From Desulfosporosinus sp. HMP52 (lineage in GTDB: Bacteria > Bacillota > Desulfitobacteriia > Desulfitobacteriales > Desulfitobacteriaceae): a DNA stretch of 64,000 bases. The notes beneath the pieces were generated by a model, which did not search any database, had not been told where the DNA came from, and saw nothing but the letters and a program-made list of their open reading frames with translations. The translations under genes and the position numbers were made by a program. Location: the NCBI RefSeq assembly GCF_000765145.1, contig NZ_JMGA01000050.1:62001-126000 (forward strand), given 5' to 3'. Shown one piece after another: positions 25,122 through 33,708 of the stretch; the first letter of the stretch is position 1; the number at the start of each line of letters is the position of its first letter.

Positions 25122-26351
25122 ATGAATAAAAATTCATTAAAGAAATATGCTCAACTTATTGTTAAAACAGGTTTAAACCTCCAAAAAAATCAAACTCTAG
25201 TTATTTCTTCTCCTATTGAATGTGCACTCTTTACACGAATGGTCGCAGAGAATGCTTACCAAGAAGGCGCACGAGATGTTGTCATCCAATGGCGAGATGA
25301 ATTATTTTCAAAGATCCGCTATCTCCATGCTCCAGAAGAGATTTTCGAGGAATTTCCAGAGTGGCAAAAGGAATTCTACCTTTCTTATGTACACCAAGGA
25401 GCGGCTTTCTTAAGTATAGCCGCTTCAGATCCTGAGTTGATGAAGGATGTTAACCCCGAAAGAATAACCAAGGCTCAAAAAACAAGCAACATTGCCCTCA
25501 AGGATTATCGGGATCGGCTTATGAGCAACCAAAACACCTGGTGCGTTGTTTCAATACCAACGACAGCTTGGGCCGAGAAGGTCTTTCCACACCTTTCTAC
25601 AGAAGAGTCGATGGAAAAACTATGGGAGGTTATTTTTCAAACGGTACGAGTCGATACTGAAAACCCTATTCTCTCTTGGCTAGAACATACAACTAACCTT
25701 AAAGCAAGAATGGATTTTTTGAACTCTCTAACCTTAAGATCACTACGTTACACAAATTCTTTAGGAACTAATTTAACAATCGAGCTACCTGAAGACCATA
25801 TCTGGCTCGGCGGTTCTGAGTATACCCCGGAAGGTATCGAGTTTATAGCTAACATGCCTACAGAAGAGGTATTTACCTTACCTAAAAAAACAGGAGTGAA
25901 TGGTAAAGTCGTCAGTTCATTACCTCTAAACTATAATGGAAATCTCATAGAGAACTTTTCAATGACCTTTAAGAATGGCAAAATTGTAGATTTTAGTGCT
26001 GAAAAAGGTTATGAAACACTAAAGTCAATTATTGAAACAGATGAGGGCTCTCATTTTCTCGGAGAGGTTGCTTTAGTCCCCTTTGATTCTCCAATTTCAA
26101 ATTCAAAGATCTTGTTTTATAATACCCTTTTCGATGAAAATGCGTCCTGCCATTTGGCTTTAGGAAAAGCTTATCCTGTTTGTATGAAAAATTGTGAAAA
26201 GCTAACCCAAGAAGACTTTACAACACTGGAAATCAACGAATCCCTAGTGCACGTAGACTTTATGATTGGAACCAGGGATCTGGAAATCTTAGGAACGACT
26301 TGCGACGGTAAAGAAGTCCCCATCTTCAAAAACGGCAATTTTGCCCAGTAA
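25122..26351 (+). CDS. M29-family aminopeptidase
   Basis: A 409-residue metallo-aminopeptidase of the M29 (AmpS/PepS, thermophilic aminopeptidase) family. Recognisable parts are YAQLIVKTGLNLQKNQTLVISSP at the N-terminus, LGTNLTIELPEDHIWLGG, IANMPTEEVFTLPKKTGVNGKV (first metal Glu), LGEVALVP (second Glu), and the C-terminal NASCHLALGKAYP and VHVDFMIGTRDLEI carrying the remaining His and Asp ligands. The ATG at 25122 has AAGGAG upstream; the longer frame to 25050 has an implausible hydrophobic extension. A terminator lies at 26430-26471. Confidence 0.92.
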   Translation: MNKNSLKKYAQLIVKTGLNLQKNQTLVISSPIECALFTRMVAENAYQEGARDVVIQWRDELFSKIRYLHAPEEIFEEFPEWQKEFYLSYVHQGAAFLSIAASDPELMKDVNPERITKAQKTSNIALKDYRDRLMSNQNTWCVVSIPTTAWAEKVFPHLSTEESMEKLWEVIFQTVRVDTENPILSWLEHTTNLKARMDFLNSLTLRSLRYTNSLGTNLTIELPEDHIWLGGSEYTPEGIEFIANMPTEEVFTLPKKTGVNGKVVSSLPLNYNGNLIENFSMTFKNGKIVDFSAEKGYETLKSIIETDEGSHFLGEVALVPFDSPISNSKILFYNTLFDENASCHLALGKAYPVCMKNCEKLTQEDFTTLEINESLVHVDFMIGTRDLEILGTTCDGKEVPIFKNGNFAQ

Positions 26352-26429
26352 GTTAAAGTCTATGCTAAAAGATCCTTTAACGACTCACATTCCTGCCCAA
26401 TTATTTTGTATCTTTTACTGAGTGCTGAA

Positions 26430-26471
26430 AACCTCATTGAAATTTCTCCGAGAAGCAATTTCAATGAGGTT
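26430..26471. terminator. Terminator between aminopeptidase and small membrane gene
   Basis: A 15-bp perfect stem (AACCTCATTGAAATT and complement) with a 12-nt loop, located between convergent genes. Confidence 0.7.
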
Positions 26472-26527
26472 TCTCTAACAATAATTAATATGCGCTCTAC
26501 TTTTAAGTCTACATTCACTTCTATCGG

Positions 26528-26875
26528 CTAGACATAAAGAATTATCACAGGAATTGCTGCTCCCCATGCACTTGCCAATGTAGCAATACTGCCTCCACGG
26601 CGCTTCTCCACAGAATAGCTATAATGAGCCATGACAGCAGCTGCTAGCGCTAATAGTATGTGGTTTAGAGATAGTTTCCCACCAAATAACAAAAGAATGA
26701 CACCTAGTAATATTTGAGTATCCAAGAGGGAGTTCGCCGTAACACTTACCATTTTATGTCCCCATACCTGTTTTCCTCTCCACTGTCCCAGTGAAGCTAC
26801 AAAGGCCCTTCATAATACCATTAATAGAACCAGAGTTGTTAGAGTTTGGTGCAACCAATGAAAGCTACTAACCAT
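26528..26875 (-). pseudogene. Small membrane protein gene interrupted by an in-frame TGA
   Basis: Reading from an ATG at 26875 with an ideal GGGAGGAG ribosome site gives MVSSFHWLHQTLTTLVLLMVL, then TGA at 26812-26810, then the same frame continues RAFVASLGQWRGKQVWGHK into a 74-residue frame starting MVSVTANSLLDTQILLGVILLLF. The joined product (about 115 residues) has a typical four-helix small membrane-protein layout, with the LDTQILLGVILL stretch seen in a common bacterial hydrophobic family. The upstream start signal belongs to the broken frame, so the simplest reading is a nonsense mutation. Internal restart at the ATG at 26752 could still make the C-terminal part. Function unknown. Confidence 0.65.
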
Positions 26876-27044
26876 TTTTTCTCCTCCCTGTTAGTACAAT
26901 ACTGAAAAGTTTCCCCAACTACTTGTGTTTTAGTAAAAGAGATAATATATTTGTTATAATAACATTATTGTGTAACATATTAACAATCTTTATTAGTGAT
27001 GTCAATATTATTTTTATTACACTAAACTCCGAGAGGATGTAATT

Positions 27045-27602
27045 ATGTCTATTGGGCCTAAAATTAAAGCATTCCGACAAGAATTAAATTTAACGATTCC
27101 ACAGTTGGCAGATATGACAGGACTGTCACGGGGTTTCATCAGTCAAGTGGAGAATGACAAGGTTTCCCTTTCCTTAGAAAGTCTTCAAAAAATGGCTATT
27201 GCCTTAAAAGTACCAATTAGAAATTTCTTAGCCGATGAACCTTTTCCACCAGAACTTGTTACCAAAAACGCCCGTCCTAAAATAAAATTCGGGGATGAAC
27301 CTGAACTTGAAATTTTATCAGCACCCTTTGGCAGGCAACTACAGATTTTAATGGTAGAGTTACCTCCTGGATATCAAGCCGGTAATTGTGCGCATACCCA
27401 CGACGGAGAAGAGTGGATTATGGTACTTGCTGGTAAAGTTAAAGTTATCCAAGGGGACTTTTCGGCAATTCTGGAAGAAGGAGATAGTATTCACTGGGAC
27501 GGAAGTTATCCCCACCTTTGCCAAAACGCTACTCATACCCCTGCGAAAGTTATTGTTGCTCTGACTCCTCCGGCCATGCTCCCACTTTCCAAAACAGAAT
27601 AA
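27045..27602 (+). CDS. XRE-family regulator with C-terminal cupin
   Basis: A 185-residue regulator. Residues about 6-60 form an XRE helix-turn-helix (LNLTIPQLADMTGLSRGFISQVENDKVSLSLESLQKMAIAL). Residues about 105-180 form a cupin sensor (GNCAHTHDGEEWIMVLAGKVKV and GDSIHWDGSYPHLCQNA) with conserved His and Glu residues. This architecture is common in repressors of metabolic genes such as polyamine or amino-acid genes, but the ligand is unknown. GAGAGG precedes the ATG. It is monocistronic, with a terminator at 27672-27703. Confidence 0.88.
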   Translation: MSIGPKIKAFRQELNLTIPQLADMTGLSRGFISQVENDKVSLSLESLQKMAIALKVPIRNFLADEPFPPELVTKNARPKIKFGDEPELEILSAPFGRQLQILMVELPPGYQAGNCAHTHDGEEWIMVLAGKVKVIQGDFSAILEEGDSIHWDGSYPHLCQNATHTPAKVIVALTPPAMLPLSKTE

Positions 27603-27671
27603 AATTACTACCTAGTCATTTCAATTGAAACAAATGGTAACCTTCATAAAACATTAATCCGGGGATAATTA

Positions 27672-27703
27672 AAGCAGCTAACCTTTTAGTTAGCTGCTTT
27701 TTT
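27672..27703 (+). terminator. Terminator after the XRE-cupin gene
   Basis: AAGCAGCTAAC and GTTAGCTGCTT form a perfect 11-bp stem with a 6-nt loop and a T-tract. Confidence 0.85.
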
Positions 27704-27736
27704 GTGCCTGCAACTCAGAAGATGCTAGAAACTTTA

Positions 27737-30556
27737 CTATACATTTATCGATATTTTTCCTAAACGCTGAATTTGTCTGATTCGTCTTTCCAACCTACGC
27801 GGAAATGATAGATCTTCATTATTAAAAACCAGTACCTTCCAGCCATCTGATTTTAACTTATTAAGATCACTTAGATGCTCTGGATCATCCAGGCATATCA
27901 AGATATCTTCAACCTGGGCCAGAAATGTCTTACCCATTATTCTTTTATTCCAATACACAGTCCCTTTTGGGAAGATATTGCTTAGAACATGCCTAAGAGT
28001 ATCTGCCTGCTTAGGAACTATAGAAGTGCTGGATAATTGAGAAATTTTGGAGTGGATGGATGTGAATAATGCGGGAACTTTAATATTTCCACCAGATTGT
28101 AGGTCATTTACAACATCGAAAGGCTTATCAGTCTTACTACAAGGCTCTAGGAAATAATCCTTAGACGGAGACATGGGTTCACTCTGTCCAAAGCGTTCTA
28201 TCCTGTTTATTGCTTCTAACTTTGTATCTATCTGAGCAAGAGCCTCCGAAAACTTCTGTGCATCTGCTTTCGCTCGGGCTTCGACTTGGGCAAATTTCTT
28301 TGCAAGCATCTCAGCTTCCGCTCTTGCTTGAGCTTCAACCTGCGAAAGCGTCTCACTAAGTGACGCTACTTCTGCTTTTGCTTGTTCTTCCCCTTGGGCA
28401 TGAGACTTTATTTGTGCTCCTGCCTCTTCTAGCGCCCGGGCATCTGCCTCAGCTTGTTTTTCGGCTTTGGCAAGAGCCTCTGCGAACTTCTGTTCATCCG
28501 CTTTCGCTTGAGTTTTAACTTGGAGAAGAGTCTCATTGAGTGCCTCAGCTTCCGCTCTTGCTTGGACTTCAACTTGGGCAAGTTTCTCTCTAAGTGACGC
28601 TACTTCAGCTTTTGCTTGTTCTTCCCCTTGGGCGTGAGACTTTATTTGTGCTCCTGCCTCTGCTAGCGCCCGGGCATCTGCCTCCGCTTGTGTTTCGGCT
28701 TGAGCAAGAGCCTCTGCGAACTTCTGTTCATCCGCTTTCGCTTGAGTTTTAACTTGGAGAAGAGTCTCATTGAGTGCCTCAGCTTCCGCTCTTGCTTGGA
28801 CTTCAACTTGGGCAAGTTTCTCTCTAAGTGACGCTACTGCTGCTTTTGCTTGTTCTTCCCTTTGGGCATGAGTCTCTATTTGTGCTCGTGCCTCCGCTAA
28901 CGCCTGGGCATCTTCCTCAGCTTGTTTTTCGGCTTGGGCAAGAGCCTCTGCAAACTTCTGTTCATCCGCTTTCGCTTGAGCTTCAACTTGGGCAAGTTTC
29001 TCTAAGAGTGACGCTACTTCTGCTTTTGCTTGTTCTTCCCCTTGGGCGTGAGACTTTATTTGTGCTCCTGCCTCTTCTAGCGCCCGGGCATCTGCCTCCG
29101 CTTGTATTTCGGCTTGAGCAAGAGCCTCTACGAACTTCTGTTCATCCGCTTTCGCTTGAGCTTCGACTTGGGCAAGTTTCCCACTAAGTGACGCAGTTGC
29201 TGCTTTTGCTTGTTCTTCCCCTTGGGCATAAATCTCTATTTGTGTTCGTACCTCTGCTAGCTCCTGGGCATCTGCCTCCGCTTGTTTCTCGGCCTTAGCA
29301 AGAGCCTCTGCGAACTTCTGCTCATCCGCTTTCGCTTGAGCTTCGACTTGGGCAAGTTTCTCTGTGAGTGACGATACTTCAGCTTTTGCCTCTTCTTCCC
29401 CTTGGGCGTGAGTCTCTATTTGTGCTCGTGCCTCTGCTAGCGCCTGGGCATCTGCCTCCGCTTGTTTTTCGGCTTGGGCAAGAGCCTCTGCGAACTTCTG
29501 TTCATCCGCTTTCGCTTGAGCTTCGACTTGGGCATGTTTCTCTAAGAGTGACGCTACTTCTGCTTTTGCTTGTTCTTCCCCTTGGGCGTGAGACTTTATT
29601 TGTGCTCCTGCCTCTTCTAGCGCCCGGGCATCTGCCTCCGCTTGTTTTTCAGCCTTGGCAAGAGCCTCTGCTAACTTCTGTTCATCCGCTTTTGCTTGAG
29701 CTTCAACCTGCGCCAGTTTCTCACTAAGTGACGCAGTTGCTGCTTTTGCTTGTTCTTCTCCTCGGGCGTGAGTCCCTATTTGTGCTCGTGCCTCTGCTAG
29801 CTCCTGGGCATCCGCCTCCGCTTGTTTTTCGGCCTTGGCATGAGCCTCTGCTAACTTCTCTGCATCCACTTTCCCTTGAGCTTCGACTTGGATAAGCCTC
29901 TCTGTGAGTACTTCTATATCCGCTCTCGCTTGAGTTTTAATCTGGAGAAGAGTCTCATTGAGTGCCTCAGCTTCCGCTCTTGCCTGGGCTTCAACCTGCG
30001 CAAGTGTCTCTCTAAGTGTCTCTGCTTCTGATCTAGCCTTAGCTTCTGCTTGGGCATAAGCCTTAACTTGTTCTCGTGCCTCTGCTAAAGCCAGGGCGTC
30101 AGCTTCCGCTTGTTTTTCGATTTTAGTTGCCCTTATGTCAGTGTGGGTTATAGAAACAACGGAATGATCCAAGAGATGAGATTGAATATCTGTTGCATGA
30201 ACTGTTTTGTTAATACTTTCTATTGACTCTTGGTTATGAGTTTCAGTGGCTTTCATTATCCCCTCACGTAACATTCTTTCCATGATGTTATGAAATTCAG
30301 GAAAGTTATTAATAACACGTGCATCAGGAAGCTGTTGTTGTAGAAGTTGCTTAATACCATCCTCTAAGAATTCGGATGGGAGGGTTAGAGTATTCTTTAA
30401 TAATAATGTAAGCTTTATAACGATCTGACATCCTCTTTGAAATTCTTCTTCTGAATCCACCCCTTTTAATATACAGACGGTAAAGATCCTCTCAATGATT
30501 TGATTAATCCACTTTCCAATTCGGGGATCATTATGAAAATATGTCTCCAAAATCAT
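27737..30556 (-). CDS. Large repetitive coiled-coil protein with conserved N- and C-terminal domains
   Basis: A protein of about 939 residues. An N-terminal domain (residues about 1-110, starting METYFHND-like and ending near MERMLREGIMKAT) has no family I recognise. The middle (about 140-760) is Ala/Glu/Lys/Gln-rich coiled coil made of near-identical 60-residue repeats such as AQVEAQAKADEQKFAEALAQ. The C-terminal domain (about 815-939) contains GTVYWNKRIMGKTFLAQVED and LKSDGWKVLVFNNEDLSFPRRLERRIRQIQR, resembling a small alpha/beta nuclease-like fold, which is only an impression. No signal peptide or membrane helix. A ribosome site GGAGG lies just before the ATG at 30556. A filament, scaffold or DNA-associated role is possible. 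Confidence 0.75.
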   Translation of the reverse strand: MILETYFHNDPRIGKWINQIIERIFTVCILKGVDSEEEFQRGCQIVIKLTLLLKNTLTLPSEFLEDGIKQLLQQQLPDARVINNFPEFHNIMERMLREGIMKATETHNQESIESINKTVHATDIQSHLLDHSVVSITHTDIRATKIEKQAEADALALAEAREQVKAYAQAEAKARSEAETLRETLAQVEAQARAEAEALNETLLQIKTQARADIEVLTERLIQVEAQGKVDAEKLAEAHAKAEKQAEADAQELAEARAQIGTHARGEEQAKAATASLSEKLAQVEAQAKADEQKLAEALAKAEKQAEADARALEEAGAQIKSHAQGEEQAKAEVASLLEKHAQVEAQAKADEQKFAEALAQAEKQAEADAQALAEARAQIETHAQGEEEAKAEVSSLTEKLAQVEAQAKADEQKFAEALAKAEKQAEADAQELAEVRTQIEIYAQGEEQAKAATASLSGKLAQVEAQAKADEQKFVEALAQAEIQAEADARALEEAGAQIKSHAQGEEQAKAEVASLLEKLAQVEAQAKADEQKFAEALAQAEKQAEEDAQALAEARAQIETHAQREEQAKAAVASLREKLAQVEVQARAEAEALNETLLQVKTQAKADEQKFAEALAQAETQAEADARALAEAGAQIKSHAQGEEQAKAEVASLREKLAQVEVQARAEAEALNETLLQVKTQAKADEQKFAEALAKAEKQAEADARALEEAGAQIKSHAQGEEQAKAEVASLSETLSQVEAQARAEAEMLAKKFAQVEARAKADAQKFSEALAQIDTKLEAINRIERFGQSEPMSPSKDYFLEPCSKTDKPFDVVNDLQSGGNIKVPALFTSIHSKISQLSSTSIVPKQADTLRHVLSNIFPKGTVYWNKRIMGKTFLAQVEDILICLDDPEHLSDLNKLKSDGWKVLVFNNEDLSFPRRLERRIRQIQRLGKISINV
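28330..29880 (-). repeat. 180-bp in-frame tandem repeats in the coiled-coil gene
   Basis: A TGCTTTTGCTTGTTCTTC segment recurs near 28375, 28609, 28841, 29021, 29201, 29381 (changed), 29561 and 29741. The spacing is 180 bp (60 codons) for most units and about 232 bp for two units that contain an extra EALNETLLQVKTQ-type insert. Copies are close to identical at DNA level, which implies recent duplication or gene conversion, and copy number may vary between strains. Confidence 0.85.
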
Positions 30557-30684
30557 CCACCTCCAGTTAATAACTTGTAAATATCCTATGCTTGTCAATT
30601 CAGGATAAGTACTTTGAAGTTTAACCTTCAGGACAAATCTATTAAACTATCGTAATCACAAGTTAGCAATCATTCACTTTAGGT

Positions 30685-30716
30685 AAAAAAAGCAAGTCAT
30701 CCTAGCTGACTTGCTT
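30685..30716 (-). terminator. Terminator of the ABC-2 exporter operon
   Basis: AAGCAAGTCA and TGACTTGCTT form a perfect 10-bp stem. On the minus strand it is followed by TTTTTACC. It lies about 115 bp past the ATPase gene stop. Confidence 0.8.
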
Positions 30717-30829
30717 CCTTAAGGTGGTTTTTTTCTTGTGTCGCCTCTTACTATTCGTTGACTAACTATTACTCTGGGCCTTTAGCAAATTCCCATACAT
30801 GTACTAACAACCGTACTATATAGCATCTC

Positions 30830-31819
30830 CTATATTTGAGTGATTCCAGTTTCATAAATGTTACGAATCATGACCTCGATTTCTGGATCTTGGATTGATA
30901 AATCCTTAATTTCATAGTTCTCCGAGATCCGGCTAATCAATTGAGCTGCACTCATTACGTCACGGTTAAACTGCAGCCATTGACGATTTCCTTCTTGCTT
31001 AATCACTTTAGCCCCCTCGACAGAAAAACCGCCTGTCTCCTCTTCAAGCTCGATGATTAATACCCGGTTCTTACCAAACCGCTCTTTGATCTTCGCTAAC
31101 TCCCCATCATACATCACCTGTCCACCATCAATTAGAATCATTCGCTGACAGAGCTTTTCGATGTCGGACATGTCATGGGTCGTAAGAATGACAGTAACCC
31201 CACTCTCTTGGTTAATCTCCCGAATAAAGTTTCGCATTCGTTCCTTGGCCACCACATCTAAGCCAATCGTCGGTTCGTCAAGAAAGAGTATCCGTGGATT
31301 ATGGAGTAAAGAAGCGGCAATGTCTGCCCTCATTCGTTGCCCGAGGGATAGTTGTCGGACGGGGGTTTGAAGGAACTCATTGAGCGCTAAGATTTCAGAA
31401 AATCGAGCCATATTTTTCCGGTATTGTTCATGGGGAATTTGAAATACTTGTCGTAGGAGTTCAAAGGATTCAATCGTCGGCAAATCCCACCAAAGTTGTG
31501 TTCGCTGTCCAAAGACAACACCTATCTGACGTGCATTTTTTTGGCGTTCTTTAAAAGGTATTATCCCATTGACCCGGATATCCCCCGAAGTCGGCACAAG
31601 AATACCCGTCAGCATCTTAATAGTCGTAGACTTGCCTGCTCCATTAGGGCCGATATACCCTACAATCTCCCCAGAGTTTACAGCAAAAGAGATATCCTGC
31701 ACAGCCATTTTCGTTGTATATTCTCTATGAAATAGACTTCGCAGCGCTCCCCCTATACCCTCTTGACGTTTAGCAATTTGAAATTCCTTCGAGAGATGAT
31801 TAACCTCTATTAGACTCAT
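30830..31819 (-). CDS. ABC-2 transporter ATP-binding protein (COG4586 type)
   Basis: A 329-residue ATPase. Walker A is GYIGPNGAGKSTTIKML (residues about 55-70), the ABC signature is LSLGQRMRADIAASLLHNP (about 157-175), Walker B is ILFLDEPTIGLD (about 176-187) and the H-loop is TTHDMSD. The N-terminal segment FQIAKRQEGIGGALRSLFHREYTTKMAV is characteristic of the COG4586 group, which pairs with COG3694 and COG4587 permeases. It is the last gene of a three-gene exporter operon. Substrate unknown. Confidence 0.9.
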   Translation of the reverse strand: MSLIEVNHLSKEFQIAKRQEGIGGALRSLFHREYTTKMAVQDISFAVNSGEIVGYIGPNGAGKSTTIKMLTGILVPTSGDIRVNGIIPFKERQKNARQIGVVFGQRTQLWWDLPTIESFELLRQVFQIPHEQYRKNMARFSEILALNEFLQTPVRQLSLGQRMRADIAASLLHNPRILFLDEPTIGLDVVAKERMRNFIREINQESGVTVILTTHDMSDIEKLCQRMILIDGGQVMYDGELAKIKERFGKNRVLIIELEEETGGFSVEGAKVIKQEGNRQWLQFNRDVMSAAQLISRISENYEIKDLSIQDPEIEVMIRNIYETGITQI

Positions 31820-31852
31820 GTAATTATGTCCTCCCCAAGTCTAAATTAACTT

Positions 31853-32665
31853 TTATGATCCAGCACTTTTATAACGATTTAAACCCAACATCCAAAGTTG
31901 AAAACAAAGCCAGAAGAAAAGTACTCCGACCAAGATACTGAAGAAACCCCAATAGGGCGGATAAATCCCACTCTTTTTCCCCAATAAAAGCAACGCAGGA
32001 AGATAGTTAACAAACGCAAAGGGCAGGATAAAAGCCACTAATATCTGCACCATCCGAGGATAGATGGAGAGGGGATAGTTCATAAGGCTTTTAGCCGGCC
32101 ACATCACGACCCAGTAAAAACGCTCCGAACGAGTCGTCCAAAAGGCCATTGCTGAGATCGCTATCAAAAGTCCTCCTTGAATAAGAGTTCCTCCAATTAC
32201 AGCTCCGAGGAAAACTAACCACTGCCAAAGGTTCCAGTGCAGCCCCAGACGTTGGTAAGCCATTGCCACAGCAACAATACTAAAGAGAAACTGCCCGAAA
32301 GCTCCTATATCAAATTTCATAGCCATAAAGTGGAAAAACGGATGAATAGGTCTAACTAAAAATCGGTCAAACGTTCCTTGAATAATGAATTGATCCAAAG
32401 TCCGGAAATGAAAGAAGAGAACCACACAAACTCCCCATGATAATACGGAAAGGGCAAATAGAAAAAGGAGTTCCCAGAAACTCCAACCTTCGATAGCTCC
32501 AAAGGAGTAGAGCAATACCCACATGGTAATAGCAGTTCCGGCGTAGGTCATGGCCCAACCAAGAATATTCATGACAAAGGCATAACGATATTGCAGCTGG
32601 GTTCGAATACTGACCCCAATCATATAAAAATACATTTTTATTCCTCTTAGCCAAGACTGCATCAT
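31853..32665 (-). CDS. ABC-2 transporter permease (COG3694 type)
   Basis: A 270-residue permease with about six hydrophobic helices. Features of the family include SIRTQLQYRYAFVMNILGW near the N-terminus, FIIQGTFDRFLVRPIHPFFHFMA in the middle and SIYPRMVQILVAFILPFAFVNYLPA toward the C-terminus. It begins 4 bp after the stop of the first permease gene with GGGAGGG as ribosome site and precedes the ATPase gene by 33 bp. It should form a heterodimeric channel with the upstream permease. Confidence 0.88.
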   Translation of the reverse strand: MMQSWLRGIKMYFYMIGVSIRTQLQYRYAFVMNILGWAMTYAGTAITMWVLLYSFGAIEGWSFWELLFLFALSVLSWGVCVVLFFHFRTLDQFIIQGTFDRFLVRPIHPFFHFMAMKFDIGAFGQFLFSIVAVAMAYQRLGLHWNLWQWLVFLGAVIGGTLIQGGLLIAISAMAFWTTRSERFYWVVMWPAKSLMNYPLSIYPRMVQILVAFILPFAFVNYLPALLLLGKKSGIYPPYWGFFSILVGVLFFWLCFQLWMLGLNRYKSAGS

Positions 32666-32668
32666 GAT

Positions 32669-33475
32669 CTACCCTCCCTGAATGACAATTTTCATGGACG
32701 CCTTAGCCCAGACATAGCGAAGAATTGCGTAACACACTACGAGCCAGACGACCTGAGTAAAGAGCCCTATCAACAGGGCTTTTCCGCTTAGTTGTCCGAC
32801 AAAAATAGAATTCGGCACAAAATAAATTCCTTGAAAGGGTAAGTAAAGAGCCACTTGCTCCAGCCAATCCGGAAAAAACCACAGAGGAACCACTGACCCT
32901 GAGAATAAAGAAATGGAAAAATAGAAAATATCCTCTACCCCTCCCGTCTCAACCAACCAAAAGGTAAACAACCCGAAGGTCAGTTCTATACAGTAACGGA
33001 TGAAATACCCCAGCACGGCTGAAATAATGAACAGCATTCCCTGCCCAAGGGTTGTAGGGACTGCAGGACTAAAAACAAGAAAGATAACTGTGTATAGAGG
33101 TAAGACTGCCGTTAAGAAGTGAAAAAAGATACTTCCAAAATCCGTAAACAGCATACGCAAAGGATAATCATAGGGCCTAAGCATCTCCATAGCAATATCC
33201 CCGGTTCTCACCCGTTCCTGAATCTCCCACAGAGGCGTCCCTGCACCATGAATTCCCTGAAGGGCTTGGCTTACTAAGATATAGCTCAACATCGAATGGA
33301 AGGAAACACTTTCTACAGACCCTTTTCCCTGATAAAGTGCATACCAAACAAACCCCCACATAAAGAGCATCATTACATTGCCCAGAATTCTTGTCCAAGC
33401 ATCAAATCGATAAGCTGCTGCCCTTTGAAAAGATTTACGAGTAAAGACTCCATACATCCTTAATGTTCCGATCAT
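32669..33475 (-). CDS. ABC-2 transporter permease (COG4587 type)
   Basis: A 268-residue permease with about six membrane helices, first gene of the operon. Family features include FQRAAAYRFDAWTRILGNVMMLF at the N-terminus, VRTGDIAMEMLRPYDYPLRMLFTDFGS, and SGSVVPLWFFPDWLEQVALYLPFQGIYFVPNSIF. AAGAGG precedes the ATG. The promoter should be in 33476-33708, shared with the divergent MFS gene. Confidence 0.88.
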   Translation of the reverse strand: MIGTLRMYGVFTRKSFQRAAAYRFDAWTRILGNVMMLFMWGFVWYALYQGKGSVESVSFHSMLSYILVSQALQGIHGAGTPLWEIQERVRTGDIAMEMLRPYDYPLRMLFTDFGSIFFHFLTAVLPLYTVIFLVFSPAVPTTLGQGMLFIISAVLGYFIRYCIELTFGLFTFWLVETGGVEDIFYFSISLFSGSVVPLWFFPDWLEQVALYLPFQGIYFVPNSIFVGQLSGKALLIGLFTQVVWLVVCYAILRYVWAKASMKIVIQGG

Positions 33476-33624
33476 TTTCTACCTCTTGACAAATTTACTT
33501 TGAAAATTGTGGTTTCTTAACCACTGGTCACAAATGACTAATAACCATATTCACCCTAAATCCATTAACCAGTCGGTTGTTCTCCGTAAAGGGACTGAAC
33601 TTAAGTTTCTACTGAAAATCAGAT

Positions 33625-33653
33625 TATGTTACATACATAGGAAGTGGTATAAT
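33625..33653 (+). promoter_or_regulatory. Extended -10 promoter for the MFS gene
   Basis: TGGTATAAT (TATAAT at 33648-33653) is an extended -10 element about 55 bp before the MFS start codon. The -35 region (TTATGT or TATGTT) is poor, as often seen with extended -10 promoters. Confidence 0.45.
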
Positions 33654-33708
33654 TTCGAAAGTAATAATAATTACACTAGCTAATAATTTTAGAGGAGATA
33701 TTTAACTA

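Noticed and set aside
26810-26812. Selenocysteine codon
   Set aside because: The position is inside a hydrophobic helix of a non-redox membrane protein, and I see no convincing insertion hairpin directly after it. A nonsense mutation is simpler.
28828-29727. Open frames on the plus strand opposite the repeat gene (119 aa each, Leu-rich)
   Set aside because: They are repeat shadows of the coiled-coil gene, near-identical to each other because of the 180-bp units, with no ribosome sites.
28330-29880. Regular spacing suggesting a CRISPR array
   Set aside because: Units are 180 bp, in frame and fully coding, with no short repeat-spacer alternation and no cas genes.
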